A stretch of 64,000 nucleotides of DNA, taken from the NCBI GenBank assembly GCA_038134525.1, contig JAYPVI010000006.1:1-64000 (forward strand). The letters are read 5' to 3'. Source of the DNA: GCA-002727735 sp038134525. GTDB lineage: Bacteria; Bacteroidota; Bacteroidia; Flavobacteriales_D; Parvicellaceae. Numbering within the stretch: position 1 is the stretch's first letter; each line of letters opens with the position of its first letter. The translations under genes were made by a program, and so were the position numbers. Shown here one piece after another: positions 16,580-26,500 of this stretch. The notes under the pieces were generated by a model. It did no database searches. It saw only the letters and a program-made list of their open reading frames with translations, and had not been told where the DNA came from.

Positions 16580-18382
16580 TTATTTAATTGAAAATTCAAA
16601 TGGCATGAATGATTGGTATTTATCCTTTGAATTAACAATATATGTTCGTGATTCCAAATGATTATTAAGCTTAGTGTATAACGAAAAAAGCTCATTTTGA
16701 TTTTTTGAAATTTTATCTATTTCAAGTTCTGAAATCAACTCTAAAAAGGGATCGGTTTCAATCTTAGGTAGCTCTGTTATTTTAATATCTTCACTATTTA
16801 TTTTCGCCAATTTAGCAGCAAAATCAATAGCATCTTCTATCGTTCCAATTTCGTCAATTAGATGGTTCTCAAGAGCTTTTTCAGCTGTCCAAACTCTACC
16901 TTTTGCTATTTCGTGAACATCATCTTTGCTTAACTGAGCTCTCCCATCAGAAACTCTTGTCAAAAATGTATCATAAATTTCGTCAATGGCTTTTTGATAT
17001 ACACCATATTCATATTGATCTAGTGGATTAAATGGCGACATGGAAGCATGAGGGTTAGTTTCAACACGATCAAATGAAATCCCAATGTTTTCATTTAGCA
17101 TTCTTCCAATAGATGGAACTACGCCAAATACTCCAATAGATCCAGTAATCGAATTTTCAGAGGCAAAAATCCTATCAGCACCACAAGAAATATAATACCC
17201 CCCTGAAGCGGCAACACTTCCCATTGAAACAATAACTGGTTTGTCCTTTTTGGCTAATTCAAGAGCTCTCCAAATTACATCTGAGGCAAGCGCACTACCT
17301 CCTGGTGAATTTATTCTTAGAACAATAGCTTTGATTAAGGAATCTTTTTTTGCTTTATTTATCGCTTTCACAATTGTTTCTGAGCCCATTACCCCTTCTT
17401 GACTTTCTCCACTTCTTATTTCCCCCTCAGCGTATATAACAGCAATGTTTGACTTTTTCGCAACACTTCTTTTCTTTTTAGTTTGATGTTTCTTTAAATA
17501 TTTTAAGAAGGAAATTTTATTTATATTTTCATTTTCACTTAAGCTAAATCTACTTTTTATGATGGAGTCCAATTCATCCTCGAATAATTCCCCATCAATT
17601 AAATTGTGATCTAAGCTGCCTGAAGCATTGTAAGCCAATACAGAATCAGCAATTTGATTTAGTTTTTGTAAAGTCAAATTTCTATCTCTTCCAATATCTT
17701 GATTTAAGTTACTCCAAAGGGTGTTCAATATGCTTTTAAGCTGGAGACGATTTTCTTCACTCATTTTATTGTACATGAATGGTTCGACTGCACTTTTAAA
17801 ATCATTTCCACTTCCTCTAATGATTTGAACGTCCACGCCATATTTTTCTATGGCTCCCTTAAAAAACATAAGCTCTGAGCTTAAACCCCTGTAGTCCATC
17901 ATTCCTTCAGGATAGAGATATATTTGATTGGCTACACTTGAAAGATAGTAAGACCCTAAAGAGTAAAATTCAGCATACGAAATGATAAACTTTCCACTTT
18001 CTCTAAAATCAATTAGTTTCTCTCTTAAAACTTGAATATTAGATAAATCAACAGAGATATTCTCTAGCTTTAGTACTATTCCACCAATATTCTCATCATT
18101 TTTAGCTTTTTCGATAGCGCTAATTACATCATTAATGCTGTAATTTTTCACAAAAGGAACGGGGTTTAACACATCTACACTCGGAACAAGACCACCTCTT
18201 TCCTTGATCGCAAAATCAAGCTTCATTTCTAGATAAGAATTCTTTTTTACAACTAAAGGTTTTTTCGTATTTATAGAACTGCCAATTGAAAAAACAATAA
18301 CATTAATAAATACAACTATAAGAATACTTAGCACAATGTAAGCTAAAATTGAAGCCCAAAAGCTTCTCCAAAACGGTCTCAT
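16580..18382 (-). CDS. sppA: Signal peptide peptidase SppA, long form
   Basis: Membrane-bound serine protease (S49) that breaks down cleaved signal peptides. 600 residues, the double-domain 67K type. One N-terminal helix (about 10-32). The first S49 domain carries the catalytic Lys in GNDFKSAVEPF; the second carries the nucleophile Ser in GSVAASGGYYISCGAD, preceded by LRINSPGGSALASD. The two-domain Lys/Ser arrangement is as in E. coli SppA. Start ATG at 18382 precedes a positively charged N-terminus (MRPFWRSFWAS). It leads the run sppA-microprotein-GH3-secreted protein, and is divergent from folK with 50 bases between. Confidence 0.95.
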   Translation of the reverse strand: MRPFWRSFWASILAYIVLSILIVVFINVIVFSIGSSINTKKPLVVKKNSYLEMKLDFAIKERGGLVPSVDVLNPVPFVKNYSINDVISAIEKAKNDENIGGIVLKLENISVDLSNIQVLREKLIDFRESGKFIISYAEFYSLGSYYLSSVANQIYLYPEGMMDYRGLSSELMFFKGAIEKYGVDVQIIRGSGNDFKSAVEPFMYNKMSEENRLQLKSILNTLWSNLNQDIGRDRNLTLQKLNQIADSVLAYNASGSLDHNLIDGELFEDELDSIIKSRFSLSENENINKISFLKYLKKHQTKKKRSVAKKSNIAVIYAEGEIRSGESQEGVMGSETIVKAINKAKKDSLIKAIVLRINSPGGSALASDVIWRALELAKKDKPVIVSMGSVAASGGYYISCGADRIFASENSITGSIGVFGVVPSIGRMLNENIGISFDRVETNPHASMSPFNPLDQYEYGVYQKAIDEIYDTFLTRVSDGRAQLSKDDVHEIAKGRVWTAEKALENHLIDEIGTIEDAIDFAAKLAKINSEDIKITELPKIETDPFLELISELEIDKISKNQNELFSLYTKLNNHLESRTYIVNSKDKYQSFMPFEFSIK

Positions 18383-18432
18383 ATTAATATGGTTTATTTA
18401 TTTTGGTTAAAGATAATTTAAAAGTGATATAA

Positions 18433-18924
18433 ATGGCTCATTTAGCTTCAATTACATTAGGCACTAATATTGGCGATAAAATTTTGAATATCAAAAAAGC
18501 ACTTGAGTTCATTTCTGAAATGAGTGACATAAAAAGGATTTCAAATTATTATGAAACGGAGCCATGGGGTTATAAAAGTGAAAATTCATTTATTAACTTA
18601 GGCATTCTTTTAGAAACTAGGTATTCTCCTACTATATTGTTAGATCACTTAAAGCAAATTGAAAAAAAGATGGGTCGAGAAAGAACTAAAAGTGGCTACC
18701 AAGACAGAATTATAGATTTGGATATATTGACATTTGATAAAATTAAATTTAGATCAATAGATTTAATAATTCCTCACCCTAAAATTGCAGAAAGAAAATT
18801 TTCTATTGTAATTTTAAAAGATCTTTTTGATGATGAGGTTATCCCAGGCATAAATCGAAGTGCACAAGAACTGCTTTATCGTTGCAAAGATACACTTAAA
18901 GTCCATTTGATAAATGAGGTATAA
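18433..18924 (+). CDS. folK: 2-amino-4-hydroxy-6-hydroxymethyldihydropteridine diphosphokinase
   Basis: HPPK transfers pyrophosphate from ATP to the pterin precursor in folate synthesis. 163 residues, normal length. SLGTNIGDK-like start (TLGTNIGDKILN), FYETEPWG-like YYETEPWGY, FINLG, and the core signature YQDRIIDLDIL with the two metal-binding Asp residues, followed by IPHPKIAERKFSI. The stop overlaps the start of the downstream kinase gene by 11 bases, so they are translated together. folK beside a deoxynucleoside kinase-like gene and sppA is, as I recall, a repeated arrangement in Bacteroidota. Confidence 0.96.
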   Translation: MAHLASITLGTNIGDKILNIKKALEFISEMSDIKRISNYYETEPWGYKSENSFINLGILLETRYSPTILLDHLKQIEKKMGRERTKSGYQDRIIDLDILTFDKIKFRSIDLIIPHPKIAERKFSIVILKDLFDDEVIPGINRSAQELLYRCKDTLKVHLINEV

Positions 18925-19540
18925 ACACATAGCAGTTGAGGGAAATATCGGAGCAGGGAAAACAACTTTAACTAAGTTTTTATCCTCTATATTAAATGCA
19001 TCAACACTTCTTGAAGAATTTGAAGAAAATAAATTTCTTAAGTCTTTTTATCAAACTGGAGAATTTGCATTTCAATCTGAAGTGCAATTCCTTTTGGATA
19101 GAAGTAAACAATTAAATGAATTTTATAAGCTTAAGCACGATTTAATAGTATCTGATTACTATTTTAATAAAAGTTTGATTTTTTCAAAAATGAATTTGAA
19201 TGAGAATGAATTTAGATTGCTAAAAAAAATTCATAATCACTTGTTTGATGCGTTTCCTCAGCCTGATTTACTAATATATTTAGATAGAAGCATTGATTCT
19301 TTATTTGCAAATATTTTGCGAAGAAATAGAATATATGAACAAAATATGGATTTAAATTATTTAACAAAATTAGATTACCATTATGAAAATTGGTTAAAAG
19401 GCTTAGATATTCCAATCATTAGAATTGATGCAGACACCATAGATTTAACCCGACCAGAATTTTTAACAAAAAGTTTCAGGCAACTTTTAAATTTAGACTA
19501 CTCAAGAAGACAGCGAACTGTAAAATTAGCCATCCCTTAG
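18914..19540 (+). CDS. Deoxynucleoside kinase-like protein, copy 2 (divergent active site)
   Basis: 208 residues of the dNK family: P-loop GNIGAGKTTLTKF at about residues 10-22, LLEEFEENKFLKSFY, FAFQSEVQFLLDR, PDLLIYLDRSIDSLFANI, and lid RRNRIYEQNMDLNYL. Compared with copy 1 at 13423, the position of the D-R-S/T motif (QDRTIYEDAYIF there) reads SDYYFNKSLIF here, so the Arg that normally contacts the nucleoside phosphate acceptor site is missing. Activity may therefore differ or be lost; relatives in other Bacteroidota linked to folK appear to share this in my memory. It overlaps folK by 11 bases. ATGAGGTATAAACAC gives the start that best matches the family. Confidence 0.82.
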   Translation: MRYKHIAVEGNIGAGKTTLTKFLSSILNASTLLEEFEENKFLKSFYQTGEFAFQSEVQFLLDRSKQLNEFYKLKHDLIVSDYYFNKSLIFSKMNLNENEFRLLKKIHNHLFDAFPQPDLLIYLDRSIDSLFANILRRNRIYEQNMDLNYLTKLDYHYENWLKGLDIPIIRIDADTIDLTRPEFLTKSFRQLLNLDYSRRQRTVKLAIP

Positions 19541-19647
19541 CTTAAGTATTAACATTATAAGGTGTTTATTAAAATGATTAGACCTTTTTATTTATAAAAT
19601 AAAGTGCTTATACTTGCACGAAATTTTAAAATAGAGAATATATTCTA

Positions 19648-21363
19648 ATGAATCTTATGAAAACAATGAATATCAATAAATTATACATAATTTCAAGTTT
19701 TTTTGCTTTTTCATTCTTATTGAGCTGCTCAATGATTGAGGAACTTGAATATAACGTTGTTCAAAATCCTCTTCAAATGCATGGAGGAGATGTAACATTA
19801 CAAATTAATGGAAAGTTTATTGAAAAAGGAATAAACGCAAAAGCAGTAGCTGAAGTTACTCCAATCTTATTTTGTGCAGATGGAAATGAAATTCCTTTTC
19901 AAACAGAAATTTTTCAAGGGCCAAAAGCGGCCGGAAATGGTAAGGTAGTTCCTAAAGAAGGTATGTCCTTTTCATACTCTAGTACTATTCCATTTCAAAA
20001 ATCAATGGCGGAAGCAGAGCTTAAGGTATTGGTTAAAGCTAAAATGGGAAGCAAAGAGTTAGAATTAACAAGTCCTAAAATTGCTGATGGTACAACAACA
20101 ACACCATTTTTAATAGAATTAGATGATCAAGTTATTTTGACAGGTGATAATTTTGTTAGAACTAATTCTTTCACCAAAACAGCAGTGATCAATTTTGCTA
20201 AAGGAAAGCACAATATCACTTCAAAGGAATCTCAAGATACTGACATTAAAGAGGCCCTAGATTTTATTTCTTCTTCAATGGAAGAGGGTTCAAGAATTAA
20301 TGTGAAGTCAATTGAAATTAGTTCATACGCATCACCTGAAGGGGAAGTTGATTTGAATACCAATTTAGCAGAAGATAGAGGGAAGAGCGCAGTGAACTTT
20401 TTTATTTCAAAAGCAAAGAAAATGAAATTTGAAGCAGCTAATGACGAATCTTTCTATAATGTTTCTCCAAAAGGTGAGGATTGGGCTGGATTTAAAGAAG
20501 AAGTTTCAAAGACTTCCCATGAAGATAAAGAGTTAATATTGAGAGTTTTACAGATGACATCTGATGTTAATAAAAGAGAATTAGAAATAAGAAACATGGC
20601 AAAAACGTACAAGTTTCTTGAGAAAGAAGTTTTGCCTCAGTTAAGAAGATCAACAATTACGATTAATTATGATCAAGTTGGTTACAGCGATGAAGAGCTA
20701 GCTGGATTGGTGGGGACAAACCCTGATACACTTAGTGTAGAAGAAATATTACATGCAGGAAATTTAGAATCTGATTTAAATGTTAAGTTAAAAGATTATA
20801 AAGAGGCGCAAAGACTTTATCCAAATGATTGGAGAATAGCTAATAATATAGGATATGTATTATATATGATGGGTGACGTTGATGGAGCTGGTGAAGCTTT
20901 TGATAAAGCACTTTCCATAACAGATAATCCTACAGTAACTAATAATGTTGCTGCAGTAAAACACAGAAAAGCAGGTAAAGGAAATGACGATATCATTTCT
21001 TACTTAGAGTCTTCAAATACAACAGAATCAAAATATAATTTAGGTTTAATTAGAATTGAGGAAGGTAAATATGAAGAAGCTATTACGTTAATGGATAAGT
21101 CTAAGACCTATAATTTAGCTTTAGCAAACCTATTGGCAGAACACTATGATGTTGCAGGTGACATTATAGAAGATGCTAATAGCGGTGAAGCTAATGCTTC
21201 TTACCTCAAAGCAATTATGGGTGCTAGAACCAACAACAATGAAATGCTATTCGAAAATTTAAAATCTTGTTTTGAAAAAGATTCTTCTTTTAAAGACAGA
21301 GCAAAGAAAGACAGAGAATTTGTTAAGTATTTTGATAACGCTGATTTTTTAGCGCTTTTCTAA
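19648..21363 (+). CDS. Lipoprotein with OmpA-like and TPR regions
   Basis: 571 residues. The signal sequence ends in FLLSC, so Cys27 is the likely lipid site. After a beta-rich N-terminal part (about 35-165), a segment around 215-260 has IEISSYASPEGEVDLN...LAEDRGKSA, the pattern of an OmpA-like peptidoglycan-binding domain (G-x-x-x-x-x-N-x-x-L-x-x-x-R-A), with the helix replaced by a long insert. From about 375 to the end, helix pairs such as YPNDWRIANNIGYVLYMMGDVDGAGEAF and KYEEAITLMDKSKTYNLALANLLAEHY resemble tetratricopeptide repeats. It is probably an outer-membrane lipoprotein that touches peptidoglycan. A start at the second ATG (19657) is equally possible. T9SS accessory proteins combine similar domains, but I cannot link it to them by sequence. 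Confidence 0.72.
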   Translation: MNLMKTMNINKLYIISSFFAFSFLLSCSMIEELEYNVVQNPLQMHGGDVTLQINGKFIEKGINAKAVAEVTPILFCADGNEIPFQTEIFQGPKAAGNGKVVPKEGMSFSYSSTIPFQKSMAEAELKVLVKAKMGSKELELTSPKIADGTTTTPFLIELDDQVILTGDNFVRTNSFTKTAVINFAKGKHNITSKESQDTDIKEALDFISSSMEEGSRINVKSIEISSYASPEGEVDLNTNLAEDRGKSAVNFFISKAKKMKFEAANDESFYNVSPKGEDWAGFKEEVSKTSHEDKELILRVLQMTSDVNKRELEIRNMAKTYKFLEKEVLPQLRRSTITINYDQVGYSDEELAGLVGTNPDTLSVEEILHAGNLESDLNVKLKDYKEAQRLYPNDWRIANNIGYVLYMMGDVDGAGEAFDKALSITDNPTVTNNVAAVKHRKAGKGNDDIISYLESSNTTESKYNLGLIRIEEGKYEEAITLMDKSKTYNLALANLLAEHYDVAGDIIEDANSGEANASYLKAIMGARTNNNEMLFENLKSCFEKDSSFKDRAKKDREFVKYFDNADFLALF

Positions 21364-21385
21364 ATACGTTATGAAAATTAATTTT

Positions 21386-21417
21386 AAAAAGGGAGTTATC
21401 ATACTCCCTTTTTTTAT
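21386..21417. terminator. Bidirectional intrinsic terminator
   Basis: GGGAGT (21391-21396), loop TATCAT, ACTCCC (21403-21408), flanked by an A-run on the left and a T-run on the right, so it works on both strands. It separates the convergent lipoprotein gene (19648-21363) and the SPOR-like gene (21414-21950); the right arm T-run reaches the latter's stop codon. Confidence 0.85.
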
Positions 21418-21950
21418 TCCTCAATTTGAATATGCTTGAGTGGAAATTTTTTTCTAACCACCATGGTGTTTTTAAAATGAGCTGATAATTTGTTTTTTAG
21501 AATAACAGCATCATTTTCTGAAAAATATTTTCCTGCGTATAAAAATATATTTGGTGCAATATATTCATCAAAAAGAAATTCATCAGGAAAAAGTGCAGTA
21601 AATGTTTTTCTTAGTTCTCTAATTTTCTTCGTGTCTTGAGTAACAATTAGCTGAACAGTATACCCATTATAATTTCCTCTGTTAGCCAAATAGGAATTAA
21701 TGCTATCTAACCTATAGTCAGCATTAACAACGATATGTCCTTTTTTCTTTATGTATTCAATCAAATTTTTTTTTAACAATGTATCTTCATGTATTTCATT
21801 AGCTGAGTCTAAAATTAAACTAACAGCATTGACCATAGTTAAGCTATCTATTTTAGTAGTTGAATCTTTAGCAGGATACAATGTCCAATTACTTTGAGCA
21901 TGTAAAATACTATTAATCAAGATTAAAAAGTAGAGAATTTTATTTTTCAT
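21414..21950 (-). CDS. Secreted SPOR-like domain protein
   Basis: 178 residues with a signal peptide (about 1-19, ending LHAQS). The middle (25-92) has helix-like segments. Residues ~96-168 read as a SPOR-type fold of two beta-alpha-beta units: GYTVQLIVTQDTKKIRELRK, then IFLYAGKYFSENDAVILKNK. SPOR domains bind denuded glycan strands of peptidoglycan, and many divergent ones have other roles. The same region aligns almost without gaps with residues 64-136 of ActE encoded at 28835 (GY-V, EY, LYAGK, LKN-LS). The gene is divergent from the act operon, 242 bases away. No close function known; a link with ActE is inferred from the shared domain and the position. Confidence 0.7.
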   Translation of the reverse strand: MKNKILYFLILINSILHAQSNWTLYPAKDSTTKIDSLTMVNAVSLILDSANEIHEDTLLKKNLIEYIKKKGHIVVNADYRLDSINSYLANRGNYNGYTVQLIVTQDTKKIRELRKTFTALFPDEFLFDEYIAPNIFLYAGKYFSENDAVILKNKLSAHFKNTMVVRKKFPLKHIQIEE

Positions 21951-22124
21951 AAATTGGAATGATCAAACTTATCAAAAATATCAATTTCCAAAACCATGCC
22001 ATATTAAACTTCACCAAAAAACAGCTCCGAAATCACATTTTGTTTAATTATTTTAAAATATGAATAAACAAATTATTTAGAAGTATTCTAAATTAAGAAG
22101 TTTACATGACAATTATACAAACAT

Positions 22125-22157
22125 TTGATTTGATTTCTGCATCACGTATTACATTTG
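22125..22157 (+). promoter_or_regulatory. Promoter of the actABCDEF-coxBA operon
   Basis: TACATTTG (22150-22157) fits TAnnTTTG, with TTG at 22130-22132 (spacing 17) or 22125-22127 (spacing 22). The actA ATG is 35 bases downstream. The rest of the 242-base divergent intergenic region (21951-22192) is A/T-rich; on the opposite strand TAAGTTTG (21971 to 21964) with TTG 17 bases upstream (21991 to 21989) may serve the SPOR-like gene. Confidence 0.55.
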
Positions 22158-22192
22158 TCCTGCTTAATTACGCATGTACTAATTAGTTTGAA

Positions 22193-23545
22193 ATGAACAA
22201 ATATTTTAAAAAGCATTTAGCTAATTTTCTCACACTAACACTATTAGTTTCTGTATCAGTTATATCTTATTCTCAGGATGGAGAAAAACTTTTTAAAGCC
22301 AACTGCGCTTCTTGTCACCACCCTATCAAGAATGCAACCGGCCCTAAAATGCAGGGAGTGCTTCAAAAATGGGAGGATAATGGCGAAGGAGATTTAATAT
22401 ATGAATGGGTAAAAAATCCAGCAGAATTATACAATAGTGGAAAATCCAAAATGGCTAAGGCTATTTGGGATTGGTCACCAACTGTAATGACTCCTCAAGG
22501 TCATTTATCAAAAGATGAGGTGAAGTCCATATTCGCCTATGTTGACGCATACGCTCCGCCTACAGCAGCTCAAGGCACAGTAGCAGAAGACACTTCTTAC
22601 AAAGCAGAAGATGAATCCGTATCCTTTTGGTGGTGGATCATTATTGGTTTAATGGTATTTGTTCTTTTTGCCACATTTGGTGTTAGAAGGGAATTATCTG
22701 AAGTAATTGCTGCAAAGGAAGGTCAAGCAGTTGATCCTAAAAAAACGTTTATAGTAAGCGCAAGACAGTGGGCTCTTAGAAATTGGTTTGTAACTGTTTT
22801 AATGATTGTAGCATTAGCATTATTTTCAGGTATCGAATTGTTCGGTAGGTTATATCAGGTAGGAGTTTACCAAGATTACCAACCCTCTCAGCCCATAGCC
22901 TATTCTCATAAGCTGCATGCTGGAAATATGGGTATTGAGTGTAAATATTGCCATCATTCTGCTGAGAAATCTAAGCATGCTGGCATCCCTTCTGTTAATG
23001 TGTGTATGAATTGTCATGCTGTAGTTCATGAAGGCCCTCAATATGGTACTGAAGAAATTGATAAGATTCATCTAGCGGCTGGTTACAATAAGGCAAAACA
23101 AGCATACAATTTGGACGCAAATGGAGATAGAATAGAACAACCCTTGGTATGGAATAAAGCACATAATCTTCCTGATCATGTCTATTTTAATCACGCCCAA
23201 CACGTTCATCCAAATACAGGAAATATTGATTGTAGACAGTGTCACGGTCCTGTTCAAAATTATACATTAGGAAGAGTATCCACTACAGATGAAGTTAACG
23301 CCTATGCATCAACTGATGAAGGTATGGAAAAAGGTATCATTCAATTAACGAAACCTATTTTAACAATGGGATGGTGTATTGAATGCCATAACAAAAAAGA
23401 AATAGACCTTGCAAGTACAGGTTACTATGAAGAAATTCATAACAGATTGAAATCAAGGGCTGATGTACACAACAATATCTTAGAAGACGATAAAGTTACG
23501 GTTAAAGAGCTTGGTGGTTGGGAATGTGCAAAATGTCATTATTAA
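22193..23545 (+). CDS. actA: Alternative complex III subunit ActA, six-CxxCH cytochrome c
   Basis: First subunit of the quinol:cytochrome c oxidoreductase that replaces the bc1 complex in many Bacteroidota. 450 residues: signal/anchor (about 10-27), an N-terminal monohaem cytochrome c domain (C38-A-S-C41-H42, with DAYAPP at its end), two membrane helices (about 145-163 and 198-217), then a multihaem domain with C250-C253-H254, C271-C274-H275, C347-C350-H351, C395-C398-H399 and C445-C448-H449. Six CxxCH motifs in all; the best-studied ActA is described as pentahaem, so the N-terminal domain is an addition or a lineage trait. It heads the operon actABCDEF-coxB-coxA, and the haem domain lies in the periplasm where it passes electrons on. 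Confidence 0.93.
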   Translation: MNKYFKKHLANFLTLTLLVSVSVISYSQDGEKLFKANCASCHHPIKNATGPKMQGVLQKWEDNGEGDLIYEWVKNPAELYNSGKSKMAKAIWDWSPTVMTPQGHLSKDEVKSIFAYVDAYAPPTAAQGTVAEDTSYKAEDESVSFWWWIIIGLMVFVLFATFGVRRELSEVIAAKEGQAVDPKKTFIVSARQWALRNWFVTVLMIVALALFSGIELFGRLYQVGVYQDYQPSQPIAYSHKLHAGNMGIECKYCHHSAEKSKHAGIPSVNVCMNCHAVVHEGPQYGTEEIDKIHLAAGYNKAKQAYNLDANGDRIEQPLVWNKAHNLPDHVYFNHAQHVHPNTGNIDCRQCHGPVQNYTLGRVSTTDEVNAYASTDEGMEKGIIQLTKPILTMGWCIECHNKKEIDLASTGYYEEIHNRLKSRADVHNNILEDDKVTVKELGGWECAKCHY

Positions 23546-23562
23546 AGACTTAAAATTAGTTC

Positions 23563-26500
23563 ATGAGCAAGACTAAAACATATTGGAAAGGATACGCAGA
23601 AAAAAATAAAACTCCTGAATTTTTAAATTCTAGTCAGAAAGAATTTCAGGACAAAATTCCTGTGGAAGAATTTTTAGCAGAAGATGGAATACAAGATTTA
23701 AAAACAGGTCGAAGAGATTTTCTAAAGTTCATGGGTTTTAGTGTAGCAGCTGCATCACTGGCATCTTGTGAAGCACCTATCATTAAATCTATACCCTATG
23801 TAAATAAGCCGGAAGAAATTACTCCTGGAATAGCTAATTGGTATTCATCTACTTTTTATGATGGAAATAATTATGCTAACCTTTTGGTCAAATCAAGAGA
23901 GGGAAGGCCAATTTGGTTAAAAGGGAAAAAAGATGGTTTCACAAAAGGAGGATTAACTCCTGCTATTTCAACATCAGTATTGAACCTATATAATAGTGCA
24001 AGACTTAATGGTCCTCTTAAAGGAAATGGTGAAACTACATGGTCTACAGTAGATGCAGAAATTAAAGAGAGATTATCAGCAATATCTAACAAAGGCGGTA
24101 AAATAAGAATCCTTTCAAATACCGTTATTTCACCTTCATCTAAAGCCGCAATTGATTCCTTCGTTGATAAATACGCTAAAAAAGATGAATCTGGAAATCA
24201 GATCTCTGATGTAAAGCATATTCAATATGATGCACAATCTTATTATGGAATAAGAAAGGCAAATCAAAATGCCTTTGGAAGCGATTTCATTCCAAACTAT
24301 CATTTTGACAAAGCAAAAACAATAGTATCAATTGGTGCAGACTTTTTAAGTTCTTGGTTAATGCCAACAAAATTTGCCATAGATTATAGTATATCCAGAA
24401 AACCTGAAAATGGGTGGATGTCTAAACATTTTCAGTTCGAGACAAATTTTTCTTTAAGTGGGGCTAACGCTGATTATCGAGCAAGAATAAAACCCTCAGA
24501 AGAACTTGCAGTAGCAGAAGCTCTATTAAACGAGTTAGAAGGGAATAGTTCTAGCGGTTCTTTTTCGTCAGATACAAACGCGAAACTATCGGAGGCTGCT
24601 AAAGCATTAAAAAGTTCAGAGGGGTCCTCCTTGGTGATTTCTGGCTCAAATGACTATAGAGTACAAATGGTTGTTAATAAGATCAATTTTATTCTTGGCA
24701 ATTACGGAGAAACCATTAATCATAAAGAAACTTTAAATTTATTTCAGGGAAATGATGCTGAAGTAGAAGAGTTGACAAGCGATCTTTTGAAGGGTGCTGT
24801 TGATGCCTTAATCGTGTATGATTGTAATCCAATTTATTCTCTTCCAAACGGAGCATCAGTTGGCGAAGCAATGCGTGGAAATTCAGATATGTTAAAGGTG
24901 TCATTATCTGAGTACGCTGATGAGACAGCTGTATGTTGTCAATATGTATGTCCAAATCACAACTATTTGGAATCTTGGAATGATTTTGAAGCGATAAACG
25001 GGCATGTTAGTTTACAACAGCCTACTATCAGACCATTATACAATACGAGACAAGCACAAGAATCATTTTTAGTTTGGTCAGGGCAAACAGAAAGAGGAAG
25101 TAGTGAAAGTAAAGCATATTATAATTTTATTCGCTCTAACTGGAAAGCTAGAGGTTTTTCAGAACAAGACGATCATATGTCTTTTGATGATTTTTGGAAC
25201 TGGTCTGTTCATAATGGATATGCTAATGAACCAATTTCACCATCATCTTTAACAGATACAGATATAATTCAAAATTTTGATTTAAATTTTGATTCATCTA
25301 CATCTAGTTCAGAATGGGAGCTTTCATTATACCAAAATGAGTTAGGTTTAGGTCAGTATGCAGCAAATCCTTGGCTTCAAGAATTACCAAGTGCCATTAC
25401 TAAAGTAGTATGGGATAATTACATTACAATGTCACCAAGTGATTGTTTTAGGTTATTTAATATCGATAGTTCTGATCCAAAAGCAGCGTGGGATGGTATT
25501 CACTTAGGTCAGGAAGAAAAGGCATTTGTAGCTAATTTAAAGGTGGGTAATCAAGAATTAAAGTTACCCGTATTTCCATTGCCTGGTCAAGCAGAAGGCA
25601 CAGTTGGTGTTGCTTTAGGTTATGGAAGAGGTGAAGGGAACCTAAGTGTAGGTAAGGCTGCTTTTCAATCTGATGAATATGGGGCACATCTTACAGATGA
25701 GAATGGATCTTTGATTCCAGTTGGGTGTAATGGATTTAAGTTATCTTCTTTTAATGATGGTGTTATCTCTTTTTCAGGGCCCGTAGAAGTCACTGCAACT
25801 GACGAGAGATATTCTTTAGCTTGTACTCAAACTCATCATACTATCATGGGTAGAACATCTATAGTGAAGGAGACTACTTATGATTTCTGGAAAGAAAACC
25901 ATGAGTATAACCAAGAGGCATATAACCCTGTAGTGAAGTTGCATAGCCATGAGCAAGGTGGTCACGAAGAAGTGAACGCTACTGAATTTTCATTATGGGA
26001 TGAGCACCCAGTTGAACAAGTTGGTCATAGATGGGGAATGTCTATAGATCTATCTTCATGTAACGGTTGTGGTGTTTGTATAACCGCTTGTCACTCTGAA
26101 AACAATGTCCCTGTTGTGGGTAAAGATGAGGTAAGAAGATCTAGAGACATGCATTGGTTAAGAATGGATCGTTATTTTTCATCCATTGAAGACGATAACA
26201 GAACTAAATGGGATGAATCAAGACATGTTGAAGGTGATTTTGATTATGGTAAATTAGAAGTGCCAGAAGATAATCCTTCTGTTGTGTTTATGCCTATGCT
26301 GTGTCAGCACTGTAATCACGCGCCTTGTGAAACAGTTTGTCCTGTGGCAGCAACTACACACAGTAATGAAGGGCTTAATATGATGACTTACAATAGGTGT
26401 ATTGGAACAAGATATTGTGCTAACAACTGTCCTTATAAAGTAAGACGATTCAATTGGTTTAATTACAGAGATTACAGAAAATTCAAAAATGTTAACCCTA

